A stretch of DNA of 64,000 nucleotides, taken from JAJFUI01 sp039698035 (GTDB lineage: Bacteria > Planctomycetota > Planctomycetia > Pirellulales > Thermoguttaceae). Position 1 is the first letter of the stretch; the number at the start of each line of letters is the position of its first letter. The notes under the pieces were generated by a model that was not told the origin of the DNA, ran no database searches, and saw only the letters and a list, made by a program, of their open reading frames with translations. Shown piece by piece: positions 8,912 to 18,900 of this stretch. The translations under genes were made by a program, and so were the position numbers. Location of the stretch: NCBI GenBank assembly GCA_039698035.1, contig JBDKSW010000014.1, forward strand, positions 62,001-126,000, given 5' to 3'.

Positions 8912-9418
8912 ATGAGCGGCACGACGATCACAGGCGGCCTGCTGGACGCCGAACTGCGCAGGCAGATCGGGGCGCTGCTGCCGCTCTTTCCAACGCGGCA
9001 GGCGGCCGTCCTGCCGGCGTTGCACTTGATCGACGGTCGCTTGGGCCATGTGCCGCCGGCCGCCGTCGTCGAATTGGCTCAGTTGCTCGGCCTGGCGCCA
9101 GCCCGGGTCCAAGACACGTTGAGTTTCTATGGCTTTTTCAAGCAAGACAAACCGCGTGGCAAACATCGGATCTGGGTCTGTCGGTCGATCAGTTGCGCGG
9201 TCTGCGGCGGCGAGCCTTTGCTCACCCATCTGTGCCAGAGGCTGGGCATTCAGCCCGGTGCGACGACGACCGACGGACAGGTAAGCCTCGAGTTCGCCGA
9301 GTGCCTTGGCGCTTGCGACATGGCCCCGGCCGTGTTGATCGACGACACCCTGCACGGCAACATGACGAAGGAAAAGATCGACGAAGTTCTGGAAGAGATC
9401 GTTCGCGGAAAAACCTGA
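8912..9418 (+). CDS. nuoE: NADH-quinone oxidoreductase subunit E, 2Fe-2S
   Basis: NuoE is the 24-kDa thioredoxin-like subunit that carries a 2Fe-2S cluster in the NADH-oxidising arm. The four ligands are visible as CRSISC (Cx4C) and CLGAC (Cx3C). The start MSGTTITGG has GAGGAA about nine bases upstream. At 168 residues it is of normal size. Position between nuoD and nuoF is the usual order. Confidence 0.95.
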   Translation: MSGTTITGGLLDAELRRQIGALLPLFPTRQAAVLPALHLIDGRLGHVPPAAVVELAQLLGLAPARVQDTLSFYGFFKQDKPRGKHRIWVCRSISCAVCGGEPLLTHLCQRLGIQPGATTTDGQVSLEFAECLGACDMAPAVLIDDTLHGNMTKEKIDEVLEEIVRGKT

Positions 9419-9471
9419 ATTGCATAGCCACAAACGGCTACTGCGCATCACCCACAGGGACCTCGGCCTCC

Positions 9472-10845
9472 ATGTCCTCCGAACCCGTCCTACTCGCGAA
9501 CATCGCCAAAACTGACAGCCACCGGCTGGATGTCTATCAGGCCGGCGGCGGGTATCGCGGGCTGCGTCGGGTGCTGAAGGAAATGAAGCCTCGGGACGTG
9601 GTCGAGATGGTCAAGTCGAGCGGCCTGCGCGGCCGGGGCGGCGCAGGCTTTCCAACCGGCATGAAATGGTCCTTCTTGCCAGAGAACCATCCCGGACCTG
9701 TCTACTTCTGTGTCAATGCGGACGAGAGCGAGCCAGGCACCTTCGTCAACCGCGTTCAGATGGAGCTCGATCCGCATCAAGTCCTCGAAGGCGTCATCCT
9801 CAGTTGTTATGCCACCCGAGCGACCACGGCTTACATTTACATTCGCTACGAATATCCGCTGTGCCGGCGCCGAATGCAGGCGGCCATCGACGACTGTTAC
9901 GCGGCCGGCTACTTGGGCAACAATATCCTCGACAGCGGTTTCTCGCTCGATGTGTTCATCCACGTCGGGGCCGGAGCATACATCTGCGGTGAAGAAACCG
10001 GGCTGCTGGAGAGCCTCGAAGGACGCCGGGCGTGGCCGCGCATCAAGCCGCCATTCCCGGCCGTCGAAGGTCTGTTCCGCAAACCGACCGTTGTGAACAA
10101 CGTCGAGACGCTGGCTTGCGTCAAACAGATCGTCGATCGCGGCGTTGCCTGGTTCCGCTCGATGGGCACGCCGCCCGAGCCGGGCAATCCCCGCGATCCA
10201 GGCAGCTTCGGACCAAAACTCTTCGGGCTTAGCGGCCACGTCCATCGGCCGGGCTGCTACGAGGCCCCGCTGGGAATCACCGTGCGCCAGTTGGTCGACC
10301 AATTCGGCGGCGGCGTCCGTCACGGTCGCCGGCCGAAAGCGGCCGTCCTCGGAGGTCTCAGCACGGGCATCGTCACAGAGCCCGAGTTCGACACGCCCCT
10401 GGACTTCTCGGCCCCGTTGGCGGTCGGATGCCTTGGGCTTGGCACGGGCTGCGTCGTCGTTCTGGACGAAACCTATCCCATGATCGACTTCCTGCACAAC
10501 AGTTGCCGGTTTTTTGCCCACGAAAGCTGCGGCCAATGCACGCCATGCCGCGAGGGAACGCGTTGGGCACTCGAAATGCTCGAACGGATCAAGGCGAACC
10601 GAGGACGGCTGCGCGATCTCGATCTGCTTCTGGAAATCGGCGACAGCATCGGTATCACGCCCGGCACGACGATTTGCGGGCTGGCCGACGGCGCCGCTTG
10701 GCCCATCAAGACGACCATTCGCAAATTCCGCGGCGAGCTTGAGGAGTACATTCGCCGCACGAACCCACAAGGTTACGACGCCTTGGAGCCTGCCGAGGCG
10801 CTTACCGCAACCGAGCAGACGCCGGCCAACCGTTCGACCTCTTGA
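9472..10845 (+). CDS. nuoF: NADH-quinone oxidoreductase subunit F, NADH- and FMN-binding
   Basis: NuoF is the 51-kDa flavoprotein that takes hydride from NADH. The NAD site GLRGRGGAGFPTGMKW, the FMN site VNADESEPGTF, and the 4Fe-4S ligands ESCGQCTPCREG plus a later Cys in TTICGL are all present. The protein has 457 residues and a short Ala/Thr-rich tail beyond the usual end. That tail is encoded in the 73 bases that overlap the end of the convergent GTPase gene. nuoG, which normally follows, is absent; transcription meets an opposing gene instead. Confidence 0.96.
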   Translation: MSSEPVLLANIAKTDSHRLDVYQAGGGYRGLRRVLKEMKPRDVVEMVKSSGLRGRGGAGFPTGMKWSFLPENHPGPVYFCVNADESEPGTFVNRVQMELDPHQVLEGVILSCYATRATTAYIYIRYEYPLCRRRMQAAIDDCYAAGYLGNNILDSGFSLDVFIHVGAGAYICGEETGLLESLEGRRAWPRIKPPFPAVEGLFRKPTVVNNVETLACVKQIVDRGVAWFRSMGTPPEPGNPRDPGSFGPKLFGLSGHVHRPGCYEAPLGITVRQLVDQFGGGVRHGRRPKAAVLGGLSTGIVTEPEFDTPLDFSAPLAVGCLGLGTGCVVVLDETYPMIDFLHNSCRFFAHESCGQCTPCREGTRWALEMLERIKANRGRLRDLDLLLEIGDSIGITPGTTICGLADGAAWPIKTTIRKFRGELEEYIRRTNPQGYDALEPAEALTATEQTPANRSTS

Positions 10846-12653
10846 AAGGCCGCTCCGTTGGGCACCTCTGCGCCGCGGCGCAGATCGGCCAGCAGATCGC
10901 CCAGCAATTCGCCTTCGAGCCACTGGGCCAGCCAGCCCGCCCGCTGCTGGGCGTACCGCGATTGAAGCCGTCCGAAGAGCCGACCGGCCGCCTGTCGGAC
11001 GCCTTCGCTCGTCGTGCTAACGAGGGCCTCGCCGCCGCCCGTGATGCCGCCGGCGATCGCCGCCTCGGCAGCCAAATGGCCAGCCGTCGCGCTGGCCGCT
11101 TGCGCGGCGGCCTGGCCGACCAGATCGCCGGCGAAGTGCAGCCCGGTGAAGAACAGCGCCACGGTCAAGGCCGGCCGAGCCAGCGCCGCAACGTGATCGA
11201 GCGATTGCAGAAAACGCACGGCCCGCGGATTCAGACTCCGCCACTCGTTCAGTTCGGACCGCAAGAAATCACGATAATGCTCGTCGACGGCCGGCAAGCC
11301 TTCATGCGCGGCCTGCACCCGGTCGAGCAGCGTCGCACGGGCTCGGCCGCCCAACAGTCGGAGCAACCGCGGCCGAAGGACCTCATTGCCCACTTCGGCC
11401 AGTCGCTGCAACTCGTCGAGCAGTTTTCCCACGGCCGCGACGATGGCCGTCCGCTCCTGTTGCTGAAAGGCCGCGAGCGGGGCTGAGGCCGGGCCCGTCA
11501 TCGAATGCCATGCCGTTCGCAGCGGCCAGGTGACGCCGCGACCGAGCGATCGGTAGAAGGCGTGAACCTGCCGCGACCACGGTTGCCGGGCGCCGTCCCA
11601 CCAATCGCGAATCTCGTCCACCAACACGCCGGCCGGCAACGACGGCCAGCCGACCCGCGCCATGTCGGTCGCCGACAGCGACGCGGCTGCGATCGCATAG
11701 GCGTCGGCCGCCGTTCGCACAGCGCCAAGATAATTTGGCAGCCCCTGCCGCTCGTCCAACACGCGACGCAGAGCGCCGCGAAACGTCTGAATCTTGATGG
11801 CGTCGAAGCGAAGCGCCCCGAGGTCGTCGCGGAAGCTCGCCGTTGGATGTCGCTCGCCGACGGCTCGACCATCCCCGTCCATCCGATAGAACGGCAGCTT
11901 CAGCGCGGCCGCAGCGCGCCGATCGTACGGCACGACGTAGACCAACTCAGGCCGCGCGCCGGTATGCTCGCAGAACGTGGCCAACCAAAGCGGCCAGTAC
12001 GCGGCGTCGGCCTCCAGCTCGCACTGGTTGAACACAACGACGATCGGCTTATCGGCCTCGACCGCCTCGCGAAAGAAGGCTTTGATCGCAGCGTCGTTGT
12101 ACTTTTGCTGTGTCAGAACGGCCACCAACACGTCGGCCGCCTGGCGGAGGGCCGTAGCCCGTTGCCAATTCATTTCCACGTCCGAGTCCACGTCGGGCGC
12201 GTCCAAGAGCAACAACCGAGGCGGCAACGTCTTGCTCGATCGCCAAAAGAGCCGGTTTTCGACGCAATCCGTCAGCGGGTCGTCGGCCGACCGCCAAGCG
12301 TGCAGCTCGAACGACTCGAACAACCGCCCCAGCAACGCCGGATCCGCCATGTCCGGCGGCACCAAGCAGACCGGATGCTTCGTGCCGGCCGCCAAGGGGC
12401 TGGACGCGCTGGCCACTTCGCCGGCCGTCAGGTTGAAGACGACCGACTTGCCGATGTTCGTGCCGCCAACGATCGCGACAACCAGCAGCGGTGGCAATTC
12501 AAGCTGCGGCAGCAGTTTTTTCCGCAACAGTTCGAGCCATTCATGCCCTTCCGGCAAAGCGACGCCCAAGGCGGCTGCCTGCGGCGTCAGCGTCTGAATC
12601 GCCCGATCGAGCTGACGCAGTTGACCGGCGAAGGACGCATAGTCGGTCGTCAT
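10773..12653 (-). CDS. Dynamin-like/YfjP-type GTPase with C-terminal membrane hairpin
   Basis: This is a 626-residue P-loop GTPase. G1 is GGTNIGKS (about residue 62). The G3 region reads LLLLDAPDVDSD, so the usual DxPG Gly is Asp. G4 reads VFNQCE instead of NKxD. These variants point to a large dynamin-like/septation-type GTPase rather than a Ras- or Era-like one. Near residues 500-560 there is a hydrophobic, Gly/Ala-rich stretch (LTVALFFTGLHFAGDLV, then AGHLAAEAAIAGGITGGG) that could insert in a membrane as a hairpin. ATG 12653 (MTTDYASFAGQL) is chosen because it lies 20 bases after the ketosynthase gene, giving a tight two-gene unit. The role is unknown; membrane remodelling linked to lipid synthesis is only inference. 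Confidence 0.75.
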   Translation of the reverse strand: MTTDYASFAGQLRQLDRAIQTLTPQAAALGVALPEGHEWLELLRKKLLPQLELPPLLVVAIVGGTNIGKSVVFNLTAGEVASASSPLAAGTKHPVCLVPPDMADPALLGRLFESFELHAWRSADDPLTDCVENRLFWRSSKTLPPRLLLLDAPDVDSDVEMNWQRATALRQAADVLVAVLTQQKYNDAAIKAFFREAVEADKPIVVVFNQCELEADAAYWPLWLATFCEHTGARPELVYVVPYDRRAAAALKLPFYRMDGDGRAVGERHPTASFRDDLGALRFDAIKIQTFRGALRRVLDERQGLPNYLGAVRTAADAYAIAAASLSATDMARVGWPSLPAGVLVDEIRDWWDGARQPWSRQVHAFYRSLGRGVTWPLRTAWHSMTGPASAPLAAFQQQERTAIVAAVGKLLDELQRLAEVGNEVLRPRLLRLLGGRARATLLDRVQAAHEGLPAVDEHYRDFLRSELNEWRSLNPRAVRFLQSLDHVAALARPALTVALFFTGLHFAGDLVGQAAAQAASATAGHLAAEAAIAGGITGGGEALVSTTSEGVRQAAGRLFGRLQSRYAQQRAGWLAQWLEGELLGDLLADLRRGAEVPNGAAFQEVERLAGVCSVAVSASAGSKAS

Positions 12654-12673
12654 GACTCGGGGGTCTCTCGTGA

Positions 12674-13930
12674 TCAGCCGCCTGCGCCCCCAAGCACGAC
12701 CGCAATGGCCTGACCATACCGACTGTGGCTCAGCAAGAGCGCGACGGGCCGGGACAACACGGCCGGCTCTCCGTGAACGACGTTCACGGGGCAATCGGGG
12801 TCCGGCTGCTCGTAGTTCAGCGTGGGAGGAATCAGTCCATGTTGCATCGCCAAGATGCCGACGGCCGTCTCGAGAGCGCCGGCAGCCGACCCCAAATGCC
12901 CAAAATAGCTCTTCGGCGCGGTGACCGGCACATCGCCCAGCGTCTGCCGGATCGCCTGGGCCTCGGCGCGGTCATCCTCGACCGTGCTCATGCCGTGGGC
13001 GACGACCACTCCGACGTCGGCCCGTATCAGGCCCGCGTCTTGAAGCGCCCCGCAGATCGCCCGGCCGATTGCATCTTCCAAAGGATAACGGCCGTTCCGT
13101 CGCGGGGCAAACGTGCCGGCATATCCGAGCACTCGAGCGATGACTTTGACGCCGCGTGCCTTGGCGCACGATTCGGGTTCGAGAATGACGGCCGACGCGC
13201 CCTCGCCGTTGACAATGCCGTCGCGCTGGGCGTCGAACGGACGCGGCGTACCGCTAGGCGACAGCCCCACCACCCGTCCACGTGCCCAATCCAGCGGATG
13301 GAGCTTGGCGCCAACGCCGCCGACGATCACGGCGTCGGCCTGGCCGCGATCCAGCACTCGAACGGCTTCGGCCAGCGCGGAAAGGCTCGATACGTCGCCG
13401 AGGGTCATCGTGTTGTTGGGGCCGCGAGCGTCCTGGCCGATGCCGATGTGGCAGGCCGGCATGTTCGGCAGGTATTTCAACATCCAGAGCGGAAAAAGCT
13501 CTGGGAAGGCCATCTGCCCCCATTGCCGCGGACTGACTTTGCCATCGACGGCCGAGCGACGGCACGCGCCGGCGATCTCGTCCAGCTCGCACGGCATGAC
13601 GCCCGCCCCAAAAACCACGCCGAACCGCTCGGGATCGACCGGCGTCTCGCGCAGGCCCGCATCGACGCAAGCCAGATCGGCGGCCGCGAAGCCCAACTGG
13701 ATGTCGCGGTTCATCACCTTGAGGCTCTTGCGCGGCCGGACGTATTGCTTCGGCTCGAAGTCGGCCACCTCGCCGCCAACGAGCGGCAGCAGGTCGGCAT
13801 CGCTTGCGATGTCGAGCCGCCGGATGCCGCCGCGTCCCTCGCGCAAGGACGACCAGAACGGCTCTTTGCCGATCCCGATCGGGCTGACGACGCCAACGCC
13901 CGTGACAACAATTGCTCGATCCGAAGCCAT
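12674..13930 (-). CDS. Ketosynthase-fold protein (FabF-like) lacking the catalytic Cys
   Basis: This is a 418-residue protein of the beta-ketoacyl-ACP synthase II fold. It starts MASDRAIVVTGVGVVSPIG, typical of FabF. The nucleophile Cys of FabF (GPxxxxxTACxSG) is replaced: the aligned stretch is ARGPNNTMTLGDVSS, with Asp179 at the Cys position. Both active-site His are kept (AHGMSTVEDD, His312; YFGHLGSAAG, His345), as is Lys340. It therefore cannot condense by the normal thioester route. It may act like a chain-length factor, or as a decarboxylase as in Gln-type KS domains. No ACP or canonical KS is adjacent. It leads a unit with the GTPase gene downstream. Confidence 0.85.
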   Translation of the reverse strand: MASDRAIVVTGVGVVSPIGIGKEPFWSSLREGRGGIRRLDIASDADLLPLVGGEVADFEPKQYVRPRKSLKVMNRDIQLGFAAADLACVDAGLRETPVDPERFGVVFGAGVMPCELDEIAGACRRSAVDGKVSPRQWGQMAFPELFPLWMLKYLPNMPACHIGIGQDARGPNNTMTLGDVSSLSALAEAVRVLDRGQADAVIVGGVGAKLHPLDWARGRVVGLSPSGTPRPFDAQRDGIVNGEGASAVILEPESCAKARGVKVIARVLGYAGTFAPRRNGRYPLEDAIGRAICGALQDAGLIRADVGVVVAHGMSTVEDDRAEAQAIRQTLGDVPVTAPKSYFGHLGSAAGALETAVGILAMQHGLIPPTLNYEQPDPDCPVNVVHGEPAVLSRPVALLLSHSRYGQAIAVVLGGAGG

Positions 13931-14154
13931 AGCGCCCAATAAGAACGGCCAGAGCGGTGATTGCGACAAAAATAGTATCCTACCAAAAATCGGCGGAAAC
14001 CAAAGGGCGCAGAGGACCTCATGCCACCAAAAGCAAAACAAAATACCCTCGACAGGAGGGGTTGCGGCGATACTCGCCACCAAACTCTGGGCGTTCCACT
14101 GGCCCGCAACCTACTATCGGCCCGGTCCCCATGGATTCCGGCTTGCCAGGCGGG

Positions 14155-14652
14155 TCACGACCCGTCGCCGCGAAGCCATGCCGGCGGCGTTGGGTAGACA
14201 CCGTAAAACCGCTTGATGAAATGCCGGTGGAACCGGGAAGCGCAATGCGGCTGCCAACCCCAACGCCCCAAGAGTCGGGCGTCGATCCGCCCGTTGGAAA
14301 CATCGCACAGCAGGGCATCGCTCCGCATCAGCCGGGCGATCTCGTCCAGACCGGCCAACGCCCGGGCAAGCGAGCCAAAGCTCGTATCCCGCGTCGATTC
14401 GGCGTATTTGAGGACCAGGAAGTTGGGGAACCGTCGCGGACGGTTGTAGTAGAGTCGGATCGTGTCGCCAGACCGACGACGATGTCGCAGGGCGCCCAGG
14501 ATTCGAGCCTCTGGCATCGAAACAAGCGTTGGAAACGGCCGCAAAAGGACACGACGGAATTGACCGTCCGCGGCCTCGACAATGCCGTAGCGGCGGCGGC
14601 GAAGCGTTTCCGCGTCCAAGCCCAAGTCGGTGATCGTTTCCCACAGCGGCAT
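14155..14652 (-). CDS. Conserved protein of unknown function, 165 residues
   Basis: The protein is basic, with no signal or membrane segment. It has a mostly beta-like first part (RYGIVEAADGQFRRVLLRP) and a striking C-terminus, RWGWQPHCASRFHRHFIK then RFYGVYP, dense in Trp, His and Arg. I recall similar C-terminal segments in planctomycete proteins but cannot name a function. ATG 14652 is preceded by GAGGG five bases away, better than GTG 14664. It lies between queG and the ketosynthase gene on the same strand, about 220 bases from the latter and 69 from queG. Confidence 0.7.
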   Translation of the reverse strand: MPLWETITDLGLDAETLRRRRYGIVEAADGQFRRVLLRPFPTLVSMPEARILGALRHRRRSGDTIRLYYNRPRRFPNFLVLKYAESTRDTSFGSLARALAGLDEIARLMRSDALLCDVSNGRIDARLLGRWGWQPHCASRFHRHFIKRFYGVYPTPPAWLRGDGS

Positions 14653-14721
14653 GGCAACCCTCACGACAAGCTTAGGACGCAGAACGAGCCGCGCGAACCC
14701 GGAGCAAACCGAGACCCGCGT

Positions 14722-15753
14722 TCAGTGTCCGACATCGGGCGATCGCATGCCGTCCGACGATTCCAGGGCCGCGATGTTGCGCAATAGGTTCTCACGGCCA
14801 GCCCGCCACAGCGGCGTGTGACGGAAACGGCTGCGAAAGGCCGCCTCGTCCAACGACCGCAACCACGGGACATCCAATGGGTTCATACCTGCGCCCGGCT
14901 GGAACGCGGGCTCCGCAGTCGTGGGCGTTTGGACGTTCCAAGGGCAGACCTCTTGGCAGGCGTCGCAGCCGAACAGCCGGCCGCCACAGACCGAGCTAAA
15001 CTCGGGCGGCAGCGGTCCTGACGACTCGATCGTCAAGTAGCTGAGGCACTTTCGAGCGTCGACGCAGCGCCGCGGGCGTTGCAGGCCGCCTGGCTCGCTG
15101 TCCGCCGCATTGGCCGGCTGACAATCTGCCCCACCGCAGGCGCTCGTCGGACAGGCGTCCAAACAGGCACGGCAGTCGCCGCAACGATCGGACGCTGGTC
15201 GGTCGTACTCCAGTTCCTCGGTGGTCAGCAGGGCCGCCAAGAAGAACCAACTGCCAAGCCGCTCGTTAATGACTAGGCCGTTGCGGCCAATCCAGCCCAA
15301 GCCGGCCAACTGGGCAAACCGACGCTCTAGCAACGGAGCCGTATCGACGACGCCGCGTGTCTGGGCCGCCGGCTTAAGCCGCCGATGAAAGTCGGCCAAC
15401 CGGTGCAATCGCGGACGAATGACCTCGTGGTAGTCTTGCCCCCAAGCGTACCGAGACACGCGTGCGACGTTCCGCATACCGTCGGCCTGGACGAGTTCCG
15501 CCGGCTCGACCGTCCGGTAGTTCAGCCCGAGCATGAGCACGCTTTTTGCGCCAGGCAACAGGCGGTCGGGATGCCCGTAGGCGTCCATTCGGTCGGCGAA
15601 ATAGTGTCGCATCTCGCCCGCGCAACCGTCAGCGACCCATTGCCGAAGCCGTTCGAGGTCGGGCGGTTCGGTGGCGACCGTCGCCCCGACCAGGTCAAAG
15701 CCCAGCCGCAGCGATTCTTCCTTGAGTGCGGCGGTCAGCGTGCTGGCATTCAT
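14722..15753 (-). CDS. queG: Epoxyqueuosine reductase
   Basis: QueG catalyses the last step of queuosine synthesis in tRNA, reducing epoxyqueuosine with cobalamin and two 4Fe-4S clusters. Cluster motifs are CGDCRACLDACPTSAC and GCDACQEVCPWN, with an extra ligand in KCLSYLTIES. RYAWGQDYHEVIRPRL and GLGWIGRNGLVIN are family marks. ATG 15753 (MNASTLTAALKEESLRLGF) gives a 343-residue protein. Between the first cluster motif and KCLSYL there is an insert of about 18 residues rich in Ala, Pro and Gly compared with the usual spacing. Confidence 0.93.
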   Translation of the reverse strand: MNASTLTAALKEESLRLGFDLVGATVATEPPDLERLRQWVADGCAGEMRHYFADRMDAYGHPDRLLPGAKSVLMLGLNYRTVEPAELVQADGMRNVARVSRYAWGQDYHEVIRPRLHRLADFHRRLKPAAQTRGVVDTAPLLERRFAQLAGLGWIGRNGLVINERLGSWFFLAALLTTEELEYDRPASDRCGDCRACLDACPTSACGGADCQPANAADSEPGGLQRPRRCVDARKCLSYLTIESSGPLPPEFSSVCGGRLFGCDACQEVCPWNVQTPTTAEPAFQPGAGMNPLDVPWLRSLDEAAFRSRFRHTPLWRAGRENLLRNIAALESSDGMRSPDVGH

Positions 15754-15933
15754 CAGGAAATGGGTGGGCCGGGGCGTCGTATTTCTGGGGCCGCGCGGGC
15801 CGGACATCCGCAAACCGTCAGCCTCGCGGTTGCGCCAGGAGCCGTTTGAGTTGCCGCCTGCTCCCGATGACTCGGGCCGCACAGAACCCGTGTTCGATTA
15901 CGTCCGACCTGACAAATGAGGTATGCCAAACTG

Positions 15934-18900
15934 TTAGGTCAGGAGCCAACTGTCCGTGTCGCGCAGGACCGTGTCAAGGACAATGAGTGCCTGCTCCAAC
16001 GTCGCGGTGGCCTCGGCAGCCGCGCCTTCGTTGCCGGCCAAATCGGTCAGCGTGACGCTATAGGTCAGCGTACCGTCGGCCAGGGCCGAAACGTCGATGC
16101 CGGTCACCTGCTGATCGGCCGACGTGATCGTGCCGCTACCGGTGACCGAGCCGTCGCCGCCACTGCTGACGATCGTGTAGGTATAGGTCGCCCCCACCTC
16201 GGCATTTGCGAACGTGAAGCTGACGGCCGTGGCCGCGCTCGAATCGATTTCACTCTGGTCGGCCTCGATCGAATAGCCGGCCGGAGCAATGCGGTCCAAT
16301 GCCGCAGTTGTCGTCGCGGCCACGCCCTCGTTGCCAACCGAATCGGTCAGTGTGACGCTATAGGTCAGCATGCCGTCGGCCAGGGCCGAAACGTCGATGC
16401 CGGTCACCTGTTGATCGGCCGACGTAATCGTGCCGCTGCCGGTCACCGAGCCGACGCCGCCGCTGCTCGTGATCGTGTAGGTGTAGGTCGCCGCCACCTC
16501 GGCGTTTGCGAACGTGAAGCTGACGGCCGTGGCCCCGCTCGAATCGATTTCACTCTGGTCGGCCTCGATCGAATAGCCGGCCGGAGCAATGCGGTCCAAT
16601 GCCGCAGTTGTCATAGCGGCCGCGCCCTCGTTGCCGACCGAATCGGTCAGCGTGACGCTATAGGTCAGCATGCCGTCGGCCAGGGCCGAAACGTCGATGC
16701 CGGTCACCTGCTGATCGGCCGACGTGATCGTGCCGCTGCCGGTCACCGAGTCCGTTCCGCCGCTGCTGACGATGGTATAAACGTAGGTTGCACCAATTTC
16801 CGCCCCGTCCAACGTAAAGCTTGCCGCCGTGGCATCGCTGACGCCGAGAACACTCTGGTCGGCCTCAATGGTATAGCCATCGGGAGCGCCCGTCTCCAAC
16901 GTCGCGGTGGCCTCGGCGGGCACGCCCTCGTTGCCGGCCGAATCGGTCAGCGTGACGCTGTAGGTCAGCGTACCGTCGGCCAGGGCCGAAACGTCGATGC
17001 CAGTCACTTGCTGATCGGCCGACGTAATCGTGCCGCTGCCGGTGACCGAGCCGACGCCGCCGCTGCTCGTAATCGTATAGGTGTAGGTCGCCGCCACCTC
17101 GGCGTTTGCGAACGTGAAGCTGACGGCCGTGGCCCCGCTCGAATCGATTTCACTCTGGTCGGCCGTGATCGAGTAGCCGCTCGGCACGACACGGTCCAAT
17201 GTGGCGGTTGTTGTCACGGCCGCGCCCTCGTTGCCAACCGAATCGGTCAACGTGACGCTGTAGGTCAGCGTGCCGTCGACCAGCGACGAAATGTCGATGC
17301 CAGCGACCTTCTGCGACGCGGACGTGACGATACCAGTGCCGGTGACGGAGCCGCCGCCGCTGCTGGTGATGGTGTAGGTGTAGGTCGCGTCCACCTCGGC
17401 GTCCGAGAAGGTGAAGCCCGTCACGATGGCATTGCTGGTGTCGACCTCATTCGTGCCGGCCGTGATGGAGTAGCCCGACGGGGGTTCGGTGTCCAACGTG
17501 GCGGTCGCCGTCACCGTGCTTCCCTCGTTGCCCAGGCCATCGGTCAATGTGACGGCATACGTCAACGTTCCGTCCGACAGAGACGAAACGTCAATGCCGG
17601 TGACCTGCTGGGACGCGCTCAAAATCACGCCGCTGCCTGTAACGGATTCGTCACCGCCGCTCGTGGTCACCACGTAATAATAAGTCGCATTGACTTCGGC
17701 GCCGGTGAAGGTGAAGCTCGTGCTGTCGGCGTCAGACGCGCCAATTTCCGACTGATCCACGGTGATCGAGTAGCCGGACGGCGCCGCCCGATCCAGGGTC
17801 GCGGTGGCCGTAACCGCCGCACCGGAATTCCCCGCCGTGTCCGTCAACGTGAAGGAGAAGGTCAGGGTCCCGTCGGCCAAGGACGAAACGTCGATCCCAG
17901 TAATCTGGTTAGTTTCCGAAGCGACTGTGCCGGTGCCGGTGACCGAGTCGGTTCCACCGTCGCTCGTGATCGTGTACGTATAGGTGGCGTCCACCTCGGC
18001 GTCGGCAAAGGTAAAGCTAACCGCCGTCTCGTTGTCCTCGTCGATATCACTATCATCGACCGCAATCGCGTAACCGGTCGGGGCAGTCTGATCGAGCAGG
18101 GCGGTTGCCGTGACGGCGCCGCCCGTGTTGTCGTCGGTGTCAGTCAGAGTAACGCTATAGGTGAGCGTTCCGTCAGCCAATGACGAGACGTCGATCCCGG
18201 TGATTTGCTGGGTCGCTGACGTGATCGTGCCGCTGCCGGTAACGGAATCGTCGCCACCGCTGCTCGTAATCGTGTACTCGTAAGTGTCGCCAACCACGGC
18301 GTTGGCGAAGGTGAAGCTGGCCGAGGTGGCCGTCGACGCATTGAGCACGCTCTGATCGGCCGTGATCGAATAGGTTGAATCACCGACAGAGACCGTCACC
18401 GTTGCGACGGCCGTCGCGCTGTCGCGCACGCCGTCGTTGACGACGATGTCAATCGTGCGGGCGCCCGCCGTCGGAGACACCGCCGTGTTGCTGTAAGTGA
18501 TTCCGGCCAGTAGGTCCTCGTAGACGGCCAGCGTGGCCGCTCCGGTCAGCGTCAGGACGCCGTTGCTGTAGCTCGACGCGACGTCCGTGTCGGAAACGTC
18601 GACGGACAGCGTCTCGCTGGCTCCGTCGGAGAGATTCGTGATTGTCACGGTCATCGAGACGAGCATCGTGCTGTCCGCGTCGCTGATGGCCGCGTCCGAG
18701 GCGGCGATGCTGGCGGCCGAGCCGCCCGTCGTGTACGTCGTGGAATAGGTGGTCACGGAACCGGTCAGGTAAACCGCGGGCACGGCGTCGGCTTCTGTGA
18801 TGATCGTCGAAGTCGATCGCCTTCCGTAGATGAGGTACCGAAGCGAGATGGCGCTGCCCGTAAGGCCCCGTTCGCCGAAATTGAATTCGGACGCCGACTC

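Noticed and set aside
13931..14154. Polyketide or fatty-acid gene cluster around the ketosynthase-like gene
   Set aside because: No ACP, reductase, dehydratase or acyltransferase gene is adjacent; neighbours are a GTPase, an unknown and queG.
15916..18183. Long plus-strand open frame of 755 codons
   Set aside because: It is antisense to the 300-bp repeats of the giant protein gene; the Arg/Gly/Asp-rich periodic translation is the mirror of the repeat.
15990..18372. Regular repeats as a possible CRISPR array
   Set aside because: The 300-bp units are in-frame protein repeats; there are no short repeats with unique spacers and no cas genes.
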